From Phyto melanocephala (taxonomy: Eukaryota > Arthropoda > Insecta > Diptera > Rhinophoridae): 64,000 nucleotides of DNA. The notes beneath the pieces were generated by a model. It was given only the letters and a program-made list of their open reading frames with translations. It did no database searches and was not told the origin of the DNA. The number at the start of each line of letters is the position of its first letter. The first letter of the stretch is position 1. Location of the stretch: assembly GCA_941918925.1 (NCBI GenBank), contig OW799235.1, positions 109,929,076 to 109,993,075 on the forward strand, in the 5' to 3' direction. Positions 1 through 10,585 of the stretch are shown here, piece after piece. The position numbers were made by a program, and so were the translations under genes.

Positions 1-599
1 AAAGAGAATAGAACTTTTAAGCAATTTGATTACCTAAGAACGCAATCACATAAAATTTTTTTTTAAATTTTACACTTTTTTTCAATTTATTTTAACTTTA
101 AACTGTAAAGAAAATTGTTTAAATTTACAACATGAAGGAAACGTCGGCAAGAAGGCTAGAATTTAATAAAATTTAATATTAAGCTTTTTGACAATGCTTC
201 ACTAATAATGGTGAGATAAACATTAATCACTTTTATTGATATTCAACTATAACCTTTTACAAATTGATATATTAATGAGATTGCCTTTTGTTTTCTTACA
301 TTTCAATATTTATACATTTGCGCTTTCACCAACACATATACATAATTTTATATTTTGTTAGCGTCCTTTAGACTTTATTCAGCCCTTACACACTTTTTCA
401 CAGTTCAATAGTTTTATTGGGTTTGAATGTAAAATTTAAACATCATTAATCATTAAAAATAAAATAAAAGTATAAATACAATAGCGTTGCCAGAAGGTGC
501 AAAGGAAATTATGCTAATCTAAGTCGAACCAAAACTGATTTACACCGGCTACAATATTTTCTCTTAGTTTATTGAACGCTTCATCTGTAGTACCAAGGG

Positions 600-800
600 T
601 ATATATAGCTTTGTGATTCCGTTTGTAATTCCTTTAATATTCATTTTTCACTCCAGAAAGTATATATTTTCTGAAAACTTAGGGAGTTCATTGAATAGTG
701 TCCGTCTGTCCGTCTGTGGATTGAAGTCAACCTAAAGAAGCCCACACAATTCTTGGTAACAATCTTTTGCAAATATTCGAGAATGAATTGCCATTGAAAT
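600..800. repeat. Dispersed repeat fragment (GTCCGTCTGTCC type)
   Basis: gattccgtttgtaattcctt, agtatatattttctgaaaac and gtccgtctgtccgtctgtgg match blocks of 7900-8010 and 50875-51010. A degraded piece of the long repeat or a relative. Confidence 0.5.
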
Positions 801-2660
801 CCAACATAATCACCTCACTCAGATTCATTATTTAATTTTGCAAGTGTAGACTGAATTTAACCTCGCAAATACTTATTTGAGAAAACAAAACACCCATCCT
901 CGCGGTAAAAAGTAATTGTAAGTAGACTTTATAAAAGGCCTTATTTAGATTCATTTGGCAGACACAAGGACTCTGGTTCCCATTTCATACATAAAATTTT
1001 TTTTCATGAATTGTTATATAGAGCAAGTGATTCCACACTTACTTGTAAAAATGAAGCTTCAAGAAGAGCTTCTGATGAAGGATCCTTTGGAACCGTTTGT
1101 GTGAAGACCTGTTAAAGGGCTGGCTGATTTTTAGATTTAAACAATCTTTTTTTTTAATAAGTTCAAACGCTTTATATATTTTTCATACTTTTTTTTATTG
1201 TTATCCTTGAGTTCAGCACTGTTCACCTCACTTTTCAGAAGCTTGAAACACAACAAAATGATTTCTTGATAATTTTTCAATGTTTTTTTCATATATATTT
1301 TTTATTTTTTTTTAATTATATGTGGTTTAAGTAACGGTTATTGCTAAGAATACAAATATTAAAACATACAGCAAAATGTAGACCTTCCTTTCTTTCTAAG
1401 AGGAGGAGAGTAACTTTTAAATCATTGGAAGGATGTTCAGAGTTCTTCTAAAGAGAGCTTTAGTGCACACAGGGTAGAACAAGAATAAAAATCCTAAATA
1501 GGGTGTAAATTTGGCTTATAAAAGGCCTGAAACATGAAGTCCTTTTGACTTTTACCGCTAGGTATTTATATGCTCTTGTATGTAGGTGTGTATGAAATAC
1601 TATATACATATTTTCTTCGATCTTTCTTCAATCCTAATATTCGAGCTAGAGATAATTTTTTTGCAAAAAAATATTTTAATATTATTATAATTGTTTTATA
1701 TTAAAAAAACTGACTTCAAGCTCGCATATTAGAACAACGTAAGTATGTATGTATATTTATGTATGTTTTATTAATAAAGTGTCAACTGATTAATTCTTTT
1801 ACAAATTCATCACTAATTGCGTTAAATACTTTTAATAGCCCACTTGAAAATGCTGATGTATTCACATGTAGATACATACGTACATATTATCCGTTTTGTT
1901 GCCTGACATTTTATCTTATAATATTTGCAATCTTTGTATTCACATAAATGTCATAAAAGTATTGTTCCGGTTTTTTTTTATTATTTATTTATTTAAAAAA
2001 ATAATAAAAGTAAGGAAATAAATCTCATAAAAATACCCACATTAATAATTTCAACGAACTCTGATATATGGTAGTACAATCAAAAGACAGACGATCGGCA
2101 AACAGATATAAATATGGCCATGTGTACGTACATATATGTTTTATGTTTTTTTTTTGACAAGTTGTTAAATAAAAGAGTACCGATGTATAATACAAAGTCG
2201 AGACATATAATTTTTTGTGGACAAATTTTATGTGACCATTAGTTATATGTAGATGGTTAAGCATATTATGTTCATTGTATATGAGTTGTGACAATTTTTG
2301 AAAGAAGTGTTAATATGGCTAGAGTGTTTACTGAACACACAATTTATTAACAACCGGAGAAGTTTTATATACGCATAACGTATAAATACGTAAGCGTTTC
2401 TAAGATTTATTATCTTAGTACACTTAAAAAGGTTTTTAAGTTCGTTTAATATTATTCAAAATTCTAAAATATTTTACTGCATTTCATTACTAAGGGTCTT
2501 CTAAAATATGCGAAAAATTTAAATAGCTGAAATCTGGGTATTGTTAACCAAAAAAGTTGACACTTGCTTCTTCTAGGGTAAGAAAAAACTGTAGTGATAA
2601 AGATAAAACTCAAGTTTTTTGCCCAACTTAATTTGACATTTTATTGTGTCGGTGTTTGAC
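801..2660. other. No gene seen (upstream of visible dynein exons)
   Basis: AT-rich, with many short homopolymers and no conserved frame. Presumably dynein intron or upstream sequence. I looked for an upstream dynein exon here and in 6405-7855 and 9500-10468 and found none. Confidence 0.5.
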
Positions 2661-2669
2661 AAACTCATT

Positions 2670-3545
2670 CATGGAGAGGTTAACAATTGAGCAGCGCGTT
2701 AAGATCATTGAAGCCTTTTACGAAAATGGTCGTTCAATTAAAAATTTATTTCGTGCGCTTCTTGTTTTTTTTTGGTCAGTATAATCGAACAAATATGTCC
2801 ACAATCGGGAGAATTTCGCGCAAATATAGCCAAATCGGGGATGTTGGAAATGTTAAAACACCTGTTCATGCTCTTTCGGCTCGTTGTGCGGATAACTTTG
2901 CTGTTGTTCGGAATAATGTAGCAGAAGAAGAAGTAGTCGTGCGCAATGATAGTGACATCTCACGAATATCATTGTTGGGAACTTTTTAAGATTTAAATTT
3001 ACATGCTTGCAAGGTTCAGCTGATTCAGGAGCTGAAACCTACCGACCATTTAAAGTGATTTTACAAAGGAAATCATTTTCAGCGACAAGGCACACCTTCA
3101 CCTCATTGGATTTGTTAAAAAGCTAAATTGCTGCATTTAGGCAAATGATAATGCACGAGGGATTGTCGAAAAGCCGATGCATCTACAAAGACTGACTTAT
3201 TGATGTGGTTTATGGGCTGGCAGCGTCATCGGGCCATATTTGTTCGAAAAAGAGATTGGCCAAGCAGATACCGTAAATGGTGTTTGCAATCGCGAGATAA
3301 TAATGGATTTTCTGTAGCCAGGAATTAAGGATCTTAACCTAGATGATATGTGGTTCCTACAGAATAATACCACTTGCTACGCAGCCAACGAAGCAATGTC
3401 TCTTCTTCACGAGATATTTAATCTGATTCTGATCTGTGATTTGACAACGTTAGTCCTTATTCTTTGCGGATATTTAAAACAATAAATGTACATCGATAAG
3501 CCGAGAAAAATTTAAGAGCTGACCTCGGCGATGACTATAAGTAAA
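2670..3545 (+). pseudogene. Mariner-family transposase relic
   Basis: The frame opens MERLTIEQRVKIIEAFYENG and continues with IGRISRKY, the N-terminal helix-turn-helix style of mariner. After several frame breaks come recognisable pieces: VQLIQELKP, then WAGSVIGPY, NGVCNREI, DDMWFLQN (the second catalytic Asp region, with the QQDG motif degraded) and NEAMSLLHEIF. Stops and indels leave no intact ORF. Terminal repeats were not identified. Confidence 0.75.
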
Positions 3546-3881
3546 TTAATTGTTAAAAGGAATAAACCTGAAGTTTCTCTGTTTCGCTCATGGGCAATTA
3601 TACTTTCGCGTCTTCGTAAATCGGAACAAAATTACCTTTGTATATTACAACTTTATTTCAACGGCAGAAAAGTTATTTGTACATCAGTAGCAGCATACCT
3701 GGGTATGGAAATACATTTTATGTGAAAAATTTTATCTAATGAAATTTTTTTATTCATTTTGGGGCTTACTTTTTGACATTATTAACTTTCTATAAATGAA
3801 AATTTATAGTTAATGGAGGAATCATTTAGATTAAAAATATCTGAAAAAATGAGCGACATCGTTATTAGCAAAAAATAGTTA

Positions 3882-4040
3882 CTGCCTGTTCAACGATGTC
3901 GAAAAAAAACCCAAGCGAAGTTTCATTCGTACAAATATATTGAAAACAACAACAAAAACAAAAAATTTGTTTTTGTTTTCAACGTATTTGTACGAATGAA
4001 ATTTCGCTTGGGTTTTCTTTCGACATCGTTGAACAGGCAG
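3882..4040. mobile_element. 159-bp near-perfect palindrome, hairpin MITE with TTA target duplication
   Basis: The left half starts CTGCCTGTTCAACGATGTCG and the right half ends with its exact complement. The arms run about 75 bases with few mismatches to a short A/T-rich centre. TTA flanks both sides (3879-3881 and 4041-4043). The TTA duplication is typical of PIF/Harbinger-type MITEs. If transcribed, the element would fold into a long hairpin. No coding. Confidence 0.75.
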
Positions 4041-4172
4041 TTAAGCTTTGTTTTCTCTAACAATATTCTAAATGTAACTAGTTTTGTCACGAAACTTACT
4101 AGAAGAAAAACATGAAATCAAAGTCTTGTATAAGCCACCGTAGGATTTTTCAACAAACTCTCGAACAAGTAA

Positions 4173-4491
4173 TGGCTATAATACATGGCACGTTTTTTAC
4201 ATCTGACTTTAAAATTTGTGAGACATATGTAAATCTACATGTCTGTCTTAATTGTACTTTTACAGGCAACAGTCGCTGACTGCTTTGCCGCAGCAGATAT
4301 TTTTTCCAACGTCTGATGTCACATGTTTTGACAGAAGAAAATAGAACGCGCTCTAATTGAAATTTTGTCAGATGTCTCAACACATGTTTTTTACAAAAGT
4401 AATTTTTAAAAGTAAACACACGACATGTTTGTATTTATCAGTGTGGAATTTGTCAAGTCAGATGTGAAAAACTTGCCGTGTATTATAGCCA
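4173..4491. mobile_element. 319-bp Harbinger-like MITE
   Basis: Inverted termini starting TGGCTATAATACATGGCACG on the left pair with the complement of the right end over about 37 bases with 3 mismatches. TAA is duplicated at 4170-4172 and 4492-4494, fitting the TWA targets of PIF/Harbinger. The interior has no reading frame of note. It lies 132 bp from the palindrome at 3882. Confidence 0.75.
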
Positions 4492-5011
4492 TAACAAAAC
4501 TTTAAGTAGAGGTAAAGCCTAGAATAACCGTTAAAAGGTGTTATTAATACCTTTGGCTGCACGAATCCAAAAATTAATAGAGATCATCTCGTGAAACATA
4601 AAGTACCACGTAAATCAATAAGCTACTAGACCGGTGACTGTCATTGCCACCAAAAGTGGGCGAAAAACCGATAACTTGGTGTCTGGTAGTGACGGACTAT
4701 AGTTACCTATTCACATTGCTTGGTGCTACATCTTTCAACAAAGTTTCTTGGTTGGTTGTTCTTCATATTTCGAAATGAGGCTGTATCTGTCAAAAAAGTA
4801 AAGTCGAAAAACCGCTGAACTCGTGTCCCATAACAAGACGTTTTAATAGCACAAACTTTTACATAAAGTGCTTGAATGAACCCAGAAATTTCTATATAGA
4901 AAATTCCAATCTGTATGTCATTGTTTACTGCAGTAAATGTGGAACTCAAATGAGGTGATTAGGCGGCAATAACTAAAGGCATTAGTGCGACCACCATTAC
5001 GTGTAGAGAAG

Positions 5012-6395
5012 GGCTCCACGAAAAGCCCCCCAATGAAATAACGCCCAGGAAACAATCCCCAATGAAGTAAACCCCAAAAAATTGGAAATAACACCCAAAA
5101 ACAGTGAATGAAATAACATCCAAAAATAAATGAAATAAACCCCAAAACGAAAACGAAACAACCCCCAATATTTGGGAGTTATTTCATATGAAATAAATCC
5201 CAATGATGAAAATGAAATAATCCCCAACGAAATAAACCCCATCAGCAACAAAAATTAAATTATGTCCAACATTCATAAAAGAGTCAGTTTCATTAAGTAT
5301 TTCATGAAGTCAATATGGACCAACAGCAAAATCGAAAATTTATTGATATAAATCGTGTGGAGGCCCGCAGGCGTCTTCTTCATAATAAGAATATATGCAA
5401 CTTCGAAAGTGCGCCAGCATTCATAATCAATTTTTTTTGGTGAAAGAACATACAAAGCTCGTTTAATAGTGACTACTTTTGGTTTTGTAGATGGACTATG
5501 TCCAGTGCAGTAAATTTCCCTTATACGATGGAAGCAATTTCAGATCAGCCACCAACGAGCTATCCTAAAACTTTAATCCAACTAATGGGAGACGCTATTA
5601 TAGTTACAATATTGTAAAGAAGGCAGTATTTTTCTGTAATGGAGATGTAAGGAAGTATGGACAAAGAATTGTTTAATAATTCCAATATATTTATTTTTGA
5701 AAAAATTATTTTCATGTACATACACATGATACATACACTTAATTCATTATACGTAAGAAATGGTAAGTTAAAGCGAAATGGTTGCTCATGAAATCAAGAT
5801 GGAGAAAATATACGTTGTATGTACAAATGCTGCCAGTTGGTTACACTTTATTATTATGGACCTCCTCACTGCTTGGCAAAAGTGGAACCAACAACCGATT
5901 ACTTTTGATTTAGGGAAAACAATCATTATTGCCGTCCGTAGACTAATTTCGTAGTCTATCACTAAGGTAGCACCATCCAAATCCAGAACGTTATCATTTA
6001 TGTATTTGAAAAGATATTGTAATATATTCACAGGCTAAAAGTTTTCTTGTAAAAGGCCTATTTTTATATAATTTATTTACAAACACCCCCAAAACCAAAA
6101 GCTTTAAAAATGAAATAACCCCCGAATACAAAATGAAATATCACCTAAATTATACACGCTATGAAACAAGCCCCGAATTTTAAAAATTTGTTGGGTGTTA
6201 TTTCATTAGAGATTATTTCATTATTTGAAAACCCCAAATGAGAAATGAAATAATTTCCAAAAAAAATGAAAGACGGCCCAAAAAAATTGGGAGTTATTTC
6301 ATATGAAATAACACCCAAAAATGTATGAAAAAAATTTGGAGAATATTTCATTTCTCGTTTGGGCGTTATTTCATTGGGGGGCTTTTCGTGGAGCC
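5012..6395. mobile_element. Mutator-like element (MULE) with 35-bp perfect TIRs and 9-bp target duplication
   Basis: Termini 5012-5046 and 6361-6395 are perfect inverted copies beginning GGCTCCACGAAAAGCCCCCC. gtagagaag is duplicated directly outside both ends (5003-5011, 6396-6404), a 9-bp duplication as expected for MULEs. Subterminal zones (about 5030-5240 and 6080-6380) are arrays of a degenerate GAAATAAYNCCC motif in both orientations. The middle encodes a transposase fragment on the minus strand (separate entry). The element is 1384 bp and looks internally deleted. The perfect TIRs and exact duplication imply a fairly recent insertion. Confidence 0.88.
5786..6031 (-). pseudogene. MULE transposase fragment
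   Basis: 81 codons starting MNILQYLFKYINDNVLDL. The core reads VIDYEISLRTAIMIVFPKSK, VIGCWFHFCQAVRRSI. The pattern D.E......A....FP.....GC.FH..QA..R is the central MULE transposase signature, including the Asp and the C/H pair. Only this segment survives; the rest of the protein is absent or scrambled. It lies within the TIR-bounded element 5012-6395, which supports the identity. Confidence 0.75.
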
Positions 6396-6404
6396 GTAGA
6401 GAAG

Positions 6405-7855
6405 TTGGTAATGTTAAATCTAAACAAGAAGCCATTAAAGCTATAAAATGCTATACTTTGACGGCAATTGCTGTCGTAATAAAAAACCGGAAAAACGTGA
6501 CGGCACCGGAAGACTAAAAACATCGCCCAAGATGCAAAAGCTCCTTATTTGCTGCACGTTCTATTAATATGCCGCAATAAAAAAGTTGTAGTAAAAAATT
6601 ATTAAGTTGGTTACAATTTTTTAATTGTATGCATAATTAACATATTTTTATGCATTTTCCTATATAAGTATACCCGGGTATGCAGCTGTTGAGGTAAGTG
6701 ATATAAATCGAAAACTGGCCATAACTCTAGCTCATATAGTCCATTTCGACTCAAAAAATAGTATTTAGTCCAAAACATTTTTTTGAGGGACATCATCAAA
6801 TTTCAGGTCGATCCAATAGCTACATTCGCAGATACAGAGGTTTTTAAATGCAGAACATTTCCCGGGCATGTTGCCTTTGACATAAAGGTTATTGTTGGGA
6901 CACTCTAGATATTTTTTTTTTTGTATTTTTATCATAAGTGTCAATAAATGAATTAGTCAGGGTCAACAAAAAGTGGTAATCCGTCCATCTGTCTGTTAGT
7001 GTTTATTATATAAAAAGTACTTACACATACATATGTACACACATACTTACGTACTCGTATATATTTTTTATATGATACTTTGCAAATCATAAAATTTTAT
7101 GTCAATATTCTTTTTATTTTGCTAGCATATAAACTTTGTGTGCATTAAAAATTGTTTGCAGTCAACATTATTGTTTTTTTTTTGCGATAATAAACCAAAA
7201 GCAAACAACCACATGCTTGAAACATTTATTTAATATTTTATTTATTTTTTAAATTTTATTTAAGAGAGTGTTTTAGAAAATTATTCAAATATATCTTGGC
7301 TCGTCTCACTTTGCACAATGCTTCAGAGTTATATTTTGCTCTATAGAATTTTTATTATTAATTTGCGATTGTTTTTCTCTAATAAATAAAAGGTATTCTC
7401 TTAACATTTTGTTGCGTTGTTGCTTGTCTTACTCGTTTTCACTTTCTGCCTTTAGTTTTTATTTGTATAAGAAAAATAATTATTAATTTTTTAAGTGTGT
7501 TTGATGCTTAAGGGCAAATTAATTTTTATATTGAAATTATTTAATCAATAAAATAAACTAGATTGCTTTTTAATTATAACTGTGAACAGGAGTGTAAATA
7601 TATTTTAGTGGTTTGTGTATTTAACACAAGAAAGAAAGTCAATTTAAATTTTTAATTATAAAAAAAGTTCTTGCTTGTATAGAATAAAAGTTGAAAGTTT
7701 GAGGGTGTGATGTACTTAGAAAAATTAAAACAAATATTTCAAAGATTTTACTTAGCTTATAAACATAGGAAAAAAAGCTTTTTTTTTTGTTCACCACTAA
7801 AAAAGTGTGTCATTATTTATTAACACATGAAAGTGACATAAAGTATGTATATTTT
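6405..7855. other. No gene seen
   Basis: AT-rich sequence with long A and T runs. Apparent ORFs are short and without family resemblance. Confidence 0.5.
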
Positions 7856-9499
7856 TATACCCGCCACCAAAAAAATGGTGCTGGTATATTCATTTTATTA
7901 TTCCGTTTGTAACACATCGAAATATCCATTTTAGACCCCATAAAGTATATATTTTCTGAATCGGAGTTTAATTTTATGACGATATAGCTATGTCCATCCG
8001 TCTGCCCGTCTGTTGAAAGCACGATAAAGCTCAAATCAGAAAAGCTAGGGAACTCAAATTTTGCCAGAATATTTCTCATACATAAGGATTGTTTGATATT
8101 GAAAATAGGATAAATCGGAACATTAAAAGGAGAGTTGTTGTTCGTAATGCAATAGCAGGTAAAAAACAATCATGTCCTTCCAACATCGAATAAAATGCAA
8201 AACGCATTACGGTGAGCCATGAAATTTCGAATGTATATTTCCTAAGCAAAAAAAATTCTTTGCCCTGAAAATTACTTGAATTTATGAATTAGAAAAGGAG
8301 TTATAGATCAAAATGTACGAAAATTTATACCGCACAATGTAGTTTTCAGTATTTTTAAAAACGTAATAAAACTGACAAAATCAGATTCTAAAGGCATTGA
8401 TATTCGTAAAAAACCTTTGCATTAACGGAAAATAAATGTAACATGCCCACTTTTACGCCCACCTTCCATATAACGCTTTATCTCAAATTTATATAATTTA
8501 TCTATGAATTAAGATTTTGCAAGAATAAAGGACTCCATGTTGAAATGCTTGAGTGAAATTTATTAGCAGAAACTACTTCGGCACGCCTACTATAATGCCC
8601 TGGTTGGTTGGTTGGTTATCGTGGTAGTTCGCTGCACGCCAACAGTCAAGTAGAGTCTGTATGACTCCGTTTTGACAGGACCACATCACTCGTCAGCTTC
8701 TAGTGTATCTCAGAATAAAATCCAAGAGTAAGGGTACTAGATCCACCCCGTGGCCCTGAGATATCTCAGTAGATAATTCAGTCCAACTTCAGATATCGCA
8801 GAGAGGCCATCTAGTATATGTTCGCCCAGAAATCTGTGTCTCTTAGCCGCCAGTGCAGGACATTCGCAGAGAAAGTGGAAAACCGATTCCTCCTTCTCTC
8901 TATCCAGACAACTGCGACAATGGTCGTTCGATGGGAGTCCGAGCCGACTTGCATGTTTGCCTAACATCCAGTGACCCGTCAATACCGCCAGCAACCTCGA
9001 TATGTCCCTCCGACTCCGACTGGTAAGTTGCAATGTACGTCTACTATAATGCCCACTTTTCACGTAATCTACCGTTAATTAAATTTAAAAAAAAAATTTA
9101 ACGAAAAAAAATGTTATGCCAGAAAATAAAGGTAACACGCCTACTTTAACGCCTACCTTCCATATAACGCTTTATCTTAAATTCATGTAATTTCTCTATG
9201 GACAAAGGTTTTGGAAGAGTAAAGGACTATATTGATATATATAAGTTGTATTTATAAGAAGAATCTATATTGACATGCCTACTTTAACGCCCAATATCAT
9301 TGAAAGACTAAGAAAATATTTTACTATCTATTTTACGAAGTAATACAAAGAAAGTGTTACATATTCTAGAATAAAGAGATTATTCCATAGCCATTACAAT
9401 TAATAACAAAATAATAAATTCAGTGCTATAAAAGAACATAGAATTTGTAGTCGGTATAAAAAAAAATCGGCACAGCCGAATATAGTGCTCTAACTTGTT
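7856..9499 (+). repeat. Long dispersed repeat, TATACCCGCCACCA ... TTCGGC hairpin family, copy 1
   Basis: Starts tatacccgccaccaaaaaaa and ends near tcggcacagccgaatatagt, ctctaacttgttt. The same ends bound the copy at 50831-53214. The interior holds diverged copies of the 288-bp unit seen there (near 8450-8600 and 9040-9330). It is interrupted by the LINE end at 8601-9040. No intact ORF. Confidence 0.7.
8601..9040 (-). mobile_element. 5'-truncated LINE end (RNase H / C-terminus) with target duplication
   Basis: The minus-strand ORF 8737-9063 contains SRSRRDISRLLAVLTGHWML, then CRSCLDREKEESVFHFLCEC and PALAAKRHRFLG. This LTGH...CxxC...H..CxCPAL pattern ends the ORF2 of non-LTR retrotransposons. 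ctactataatgccc is duplicated at 8587-8600 and 9041-9054, so the exact insertion is visible. The 3' end is a CCAA repeat (TGGTTGGTTGGTT on the plus strand), not poly(A). Confidence 0.85.
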
Positions 9500-10468
9500 T
9501 ATATTTATGTTATTTGATTACATTTTTTATTGGTCTGCTGCAAGTCAGTTGATAACACAATCAAATTTGACCATTAAGTTTTACTGCTTATCCAGCCTTC
9601 ATGTTAAATATATTCGTTTCGAAGACGTTTTCTGATCTATACTCGAAATCATGCTGCAGATGTTGTTTATCGCTTAGGATGTTTCTGATTACCAAATCAT
9701 AAACGATTTGTCCATGTAATAATCTATTAGAAAGTTTTTAAGTTTTGCATGGTTAATGTTGTTTTTCTACTCAGTAAAAATAACTACAAATGTTGTAGTA
9801 GAAATTATTAAACAATTAGTTAAAAATGGTCATTGTTGGATCCAATATTTAAACTTAATTCTAAGAAATAATATGTTAATCGGCTAAAGTTATAGGCAAA
9901 AAAAAACATGTATATTTTTAAAATACATCAACTTACTAAAGCTCATTTTTAATTTTTGGATACGCCAAAGATAGCAAATACGAGCCGTAGAAATATATAA
10001 ATTTTACGAACTTGGAAGGCAGCATTTCCTTTTAAAATTACTGTTTTTCTTTATTTTTATTATTTATTATGCTCCCATGTTTATAATACGCCTTCCAGGT
10101 AAATGTTCGTATTTGATATGAAACTTCTTCATTTTTTAGATGAAATATTAAAGAATTTACCCTCAAAATAATTAATCTATTTGAATTGGTAATATTTCTC
10201 CCTTTGCTCTTTAACGTCTTCCTTTGTTTAATATAAACAATTTACAATATAATTTTCGTTCAGATCATAAAATAACAAAACCAATCAAAAACACATTCAC
10301 TTTTACTTTTATTTGTCAGTTTTTATTTTATACCTGACCGTATTTATGTGCTTAACAGTCTCATCCTAATTTAGTTCATTGCTGTTTAATTTGTTTGTTT
10401 GTTTGGTTGCTTATCTTTTTAGTTGCTGCATTAAATTTTCTTTGTAATAATATTCCTTCTTTTTACAG
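9500..10468. other. No gene seen, ends at dynein exon acceptor
   Basis: AT-rich sequence. The last 25 bases form the pyrimidine tract and AG acceptor of visible exon 1. Confidence 0.5.
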
Positions 10469-10585
10469 CTTTCGGTATTAAGTTTAGAGACTTTTCCATC
10501 CAAGTTGATTAAGAAAGTTTTGCCAAATATCAGTAAGAAACTTCAATTTCTACAGGATGCTTATAAGTTTGTTTGCCAAGAAGAG
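10469..10585 (+). CDS. Dynein heavy chain, visible exon 1
   Basis: 39 codons, phase 0 at both ends, between ttttacag and gtaagt. The translation starts [16 protein letters not shown] and ends FVCQEE. It is part of the poorly conserved N-terminal tail. It has no start codon of its own and opens in phase 0, so at least one more upstream exon is expected; I did not find it in 1-10468. It is followed by a 4556-bp intron. Confidence 0.8.

Noticed and set aside
4918..5251. Overlapping minus-strand ORFs rich in Phe, Gly and Trp
   Set aside because: They are translations of the GAAATAAYNCCC array in the MULE end; length in three frames comes from the repeat.
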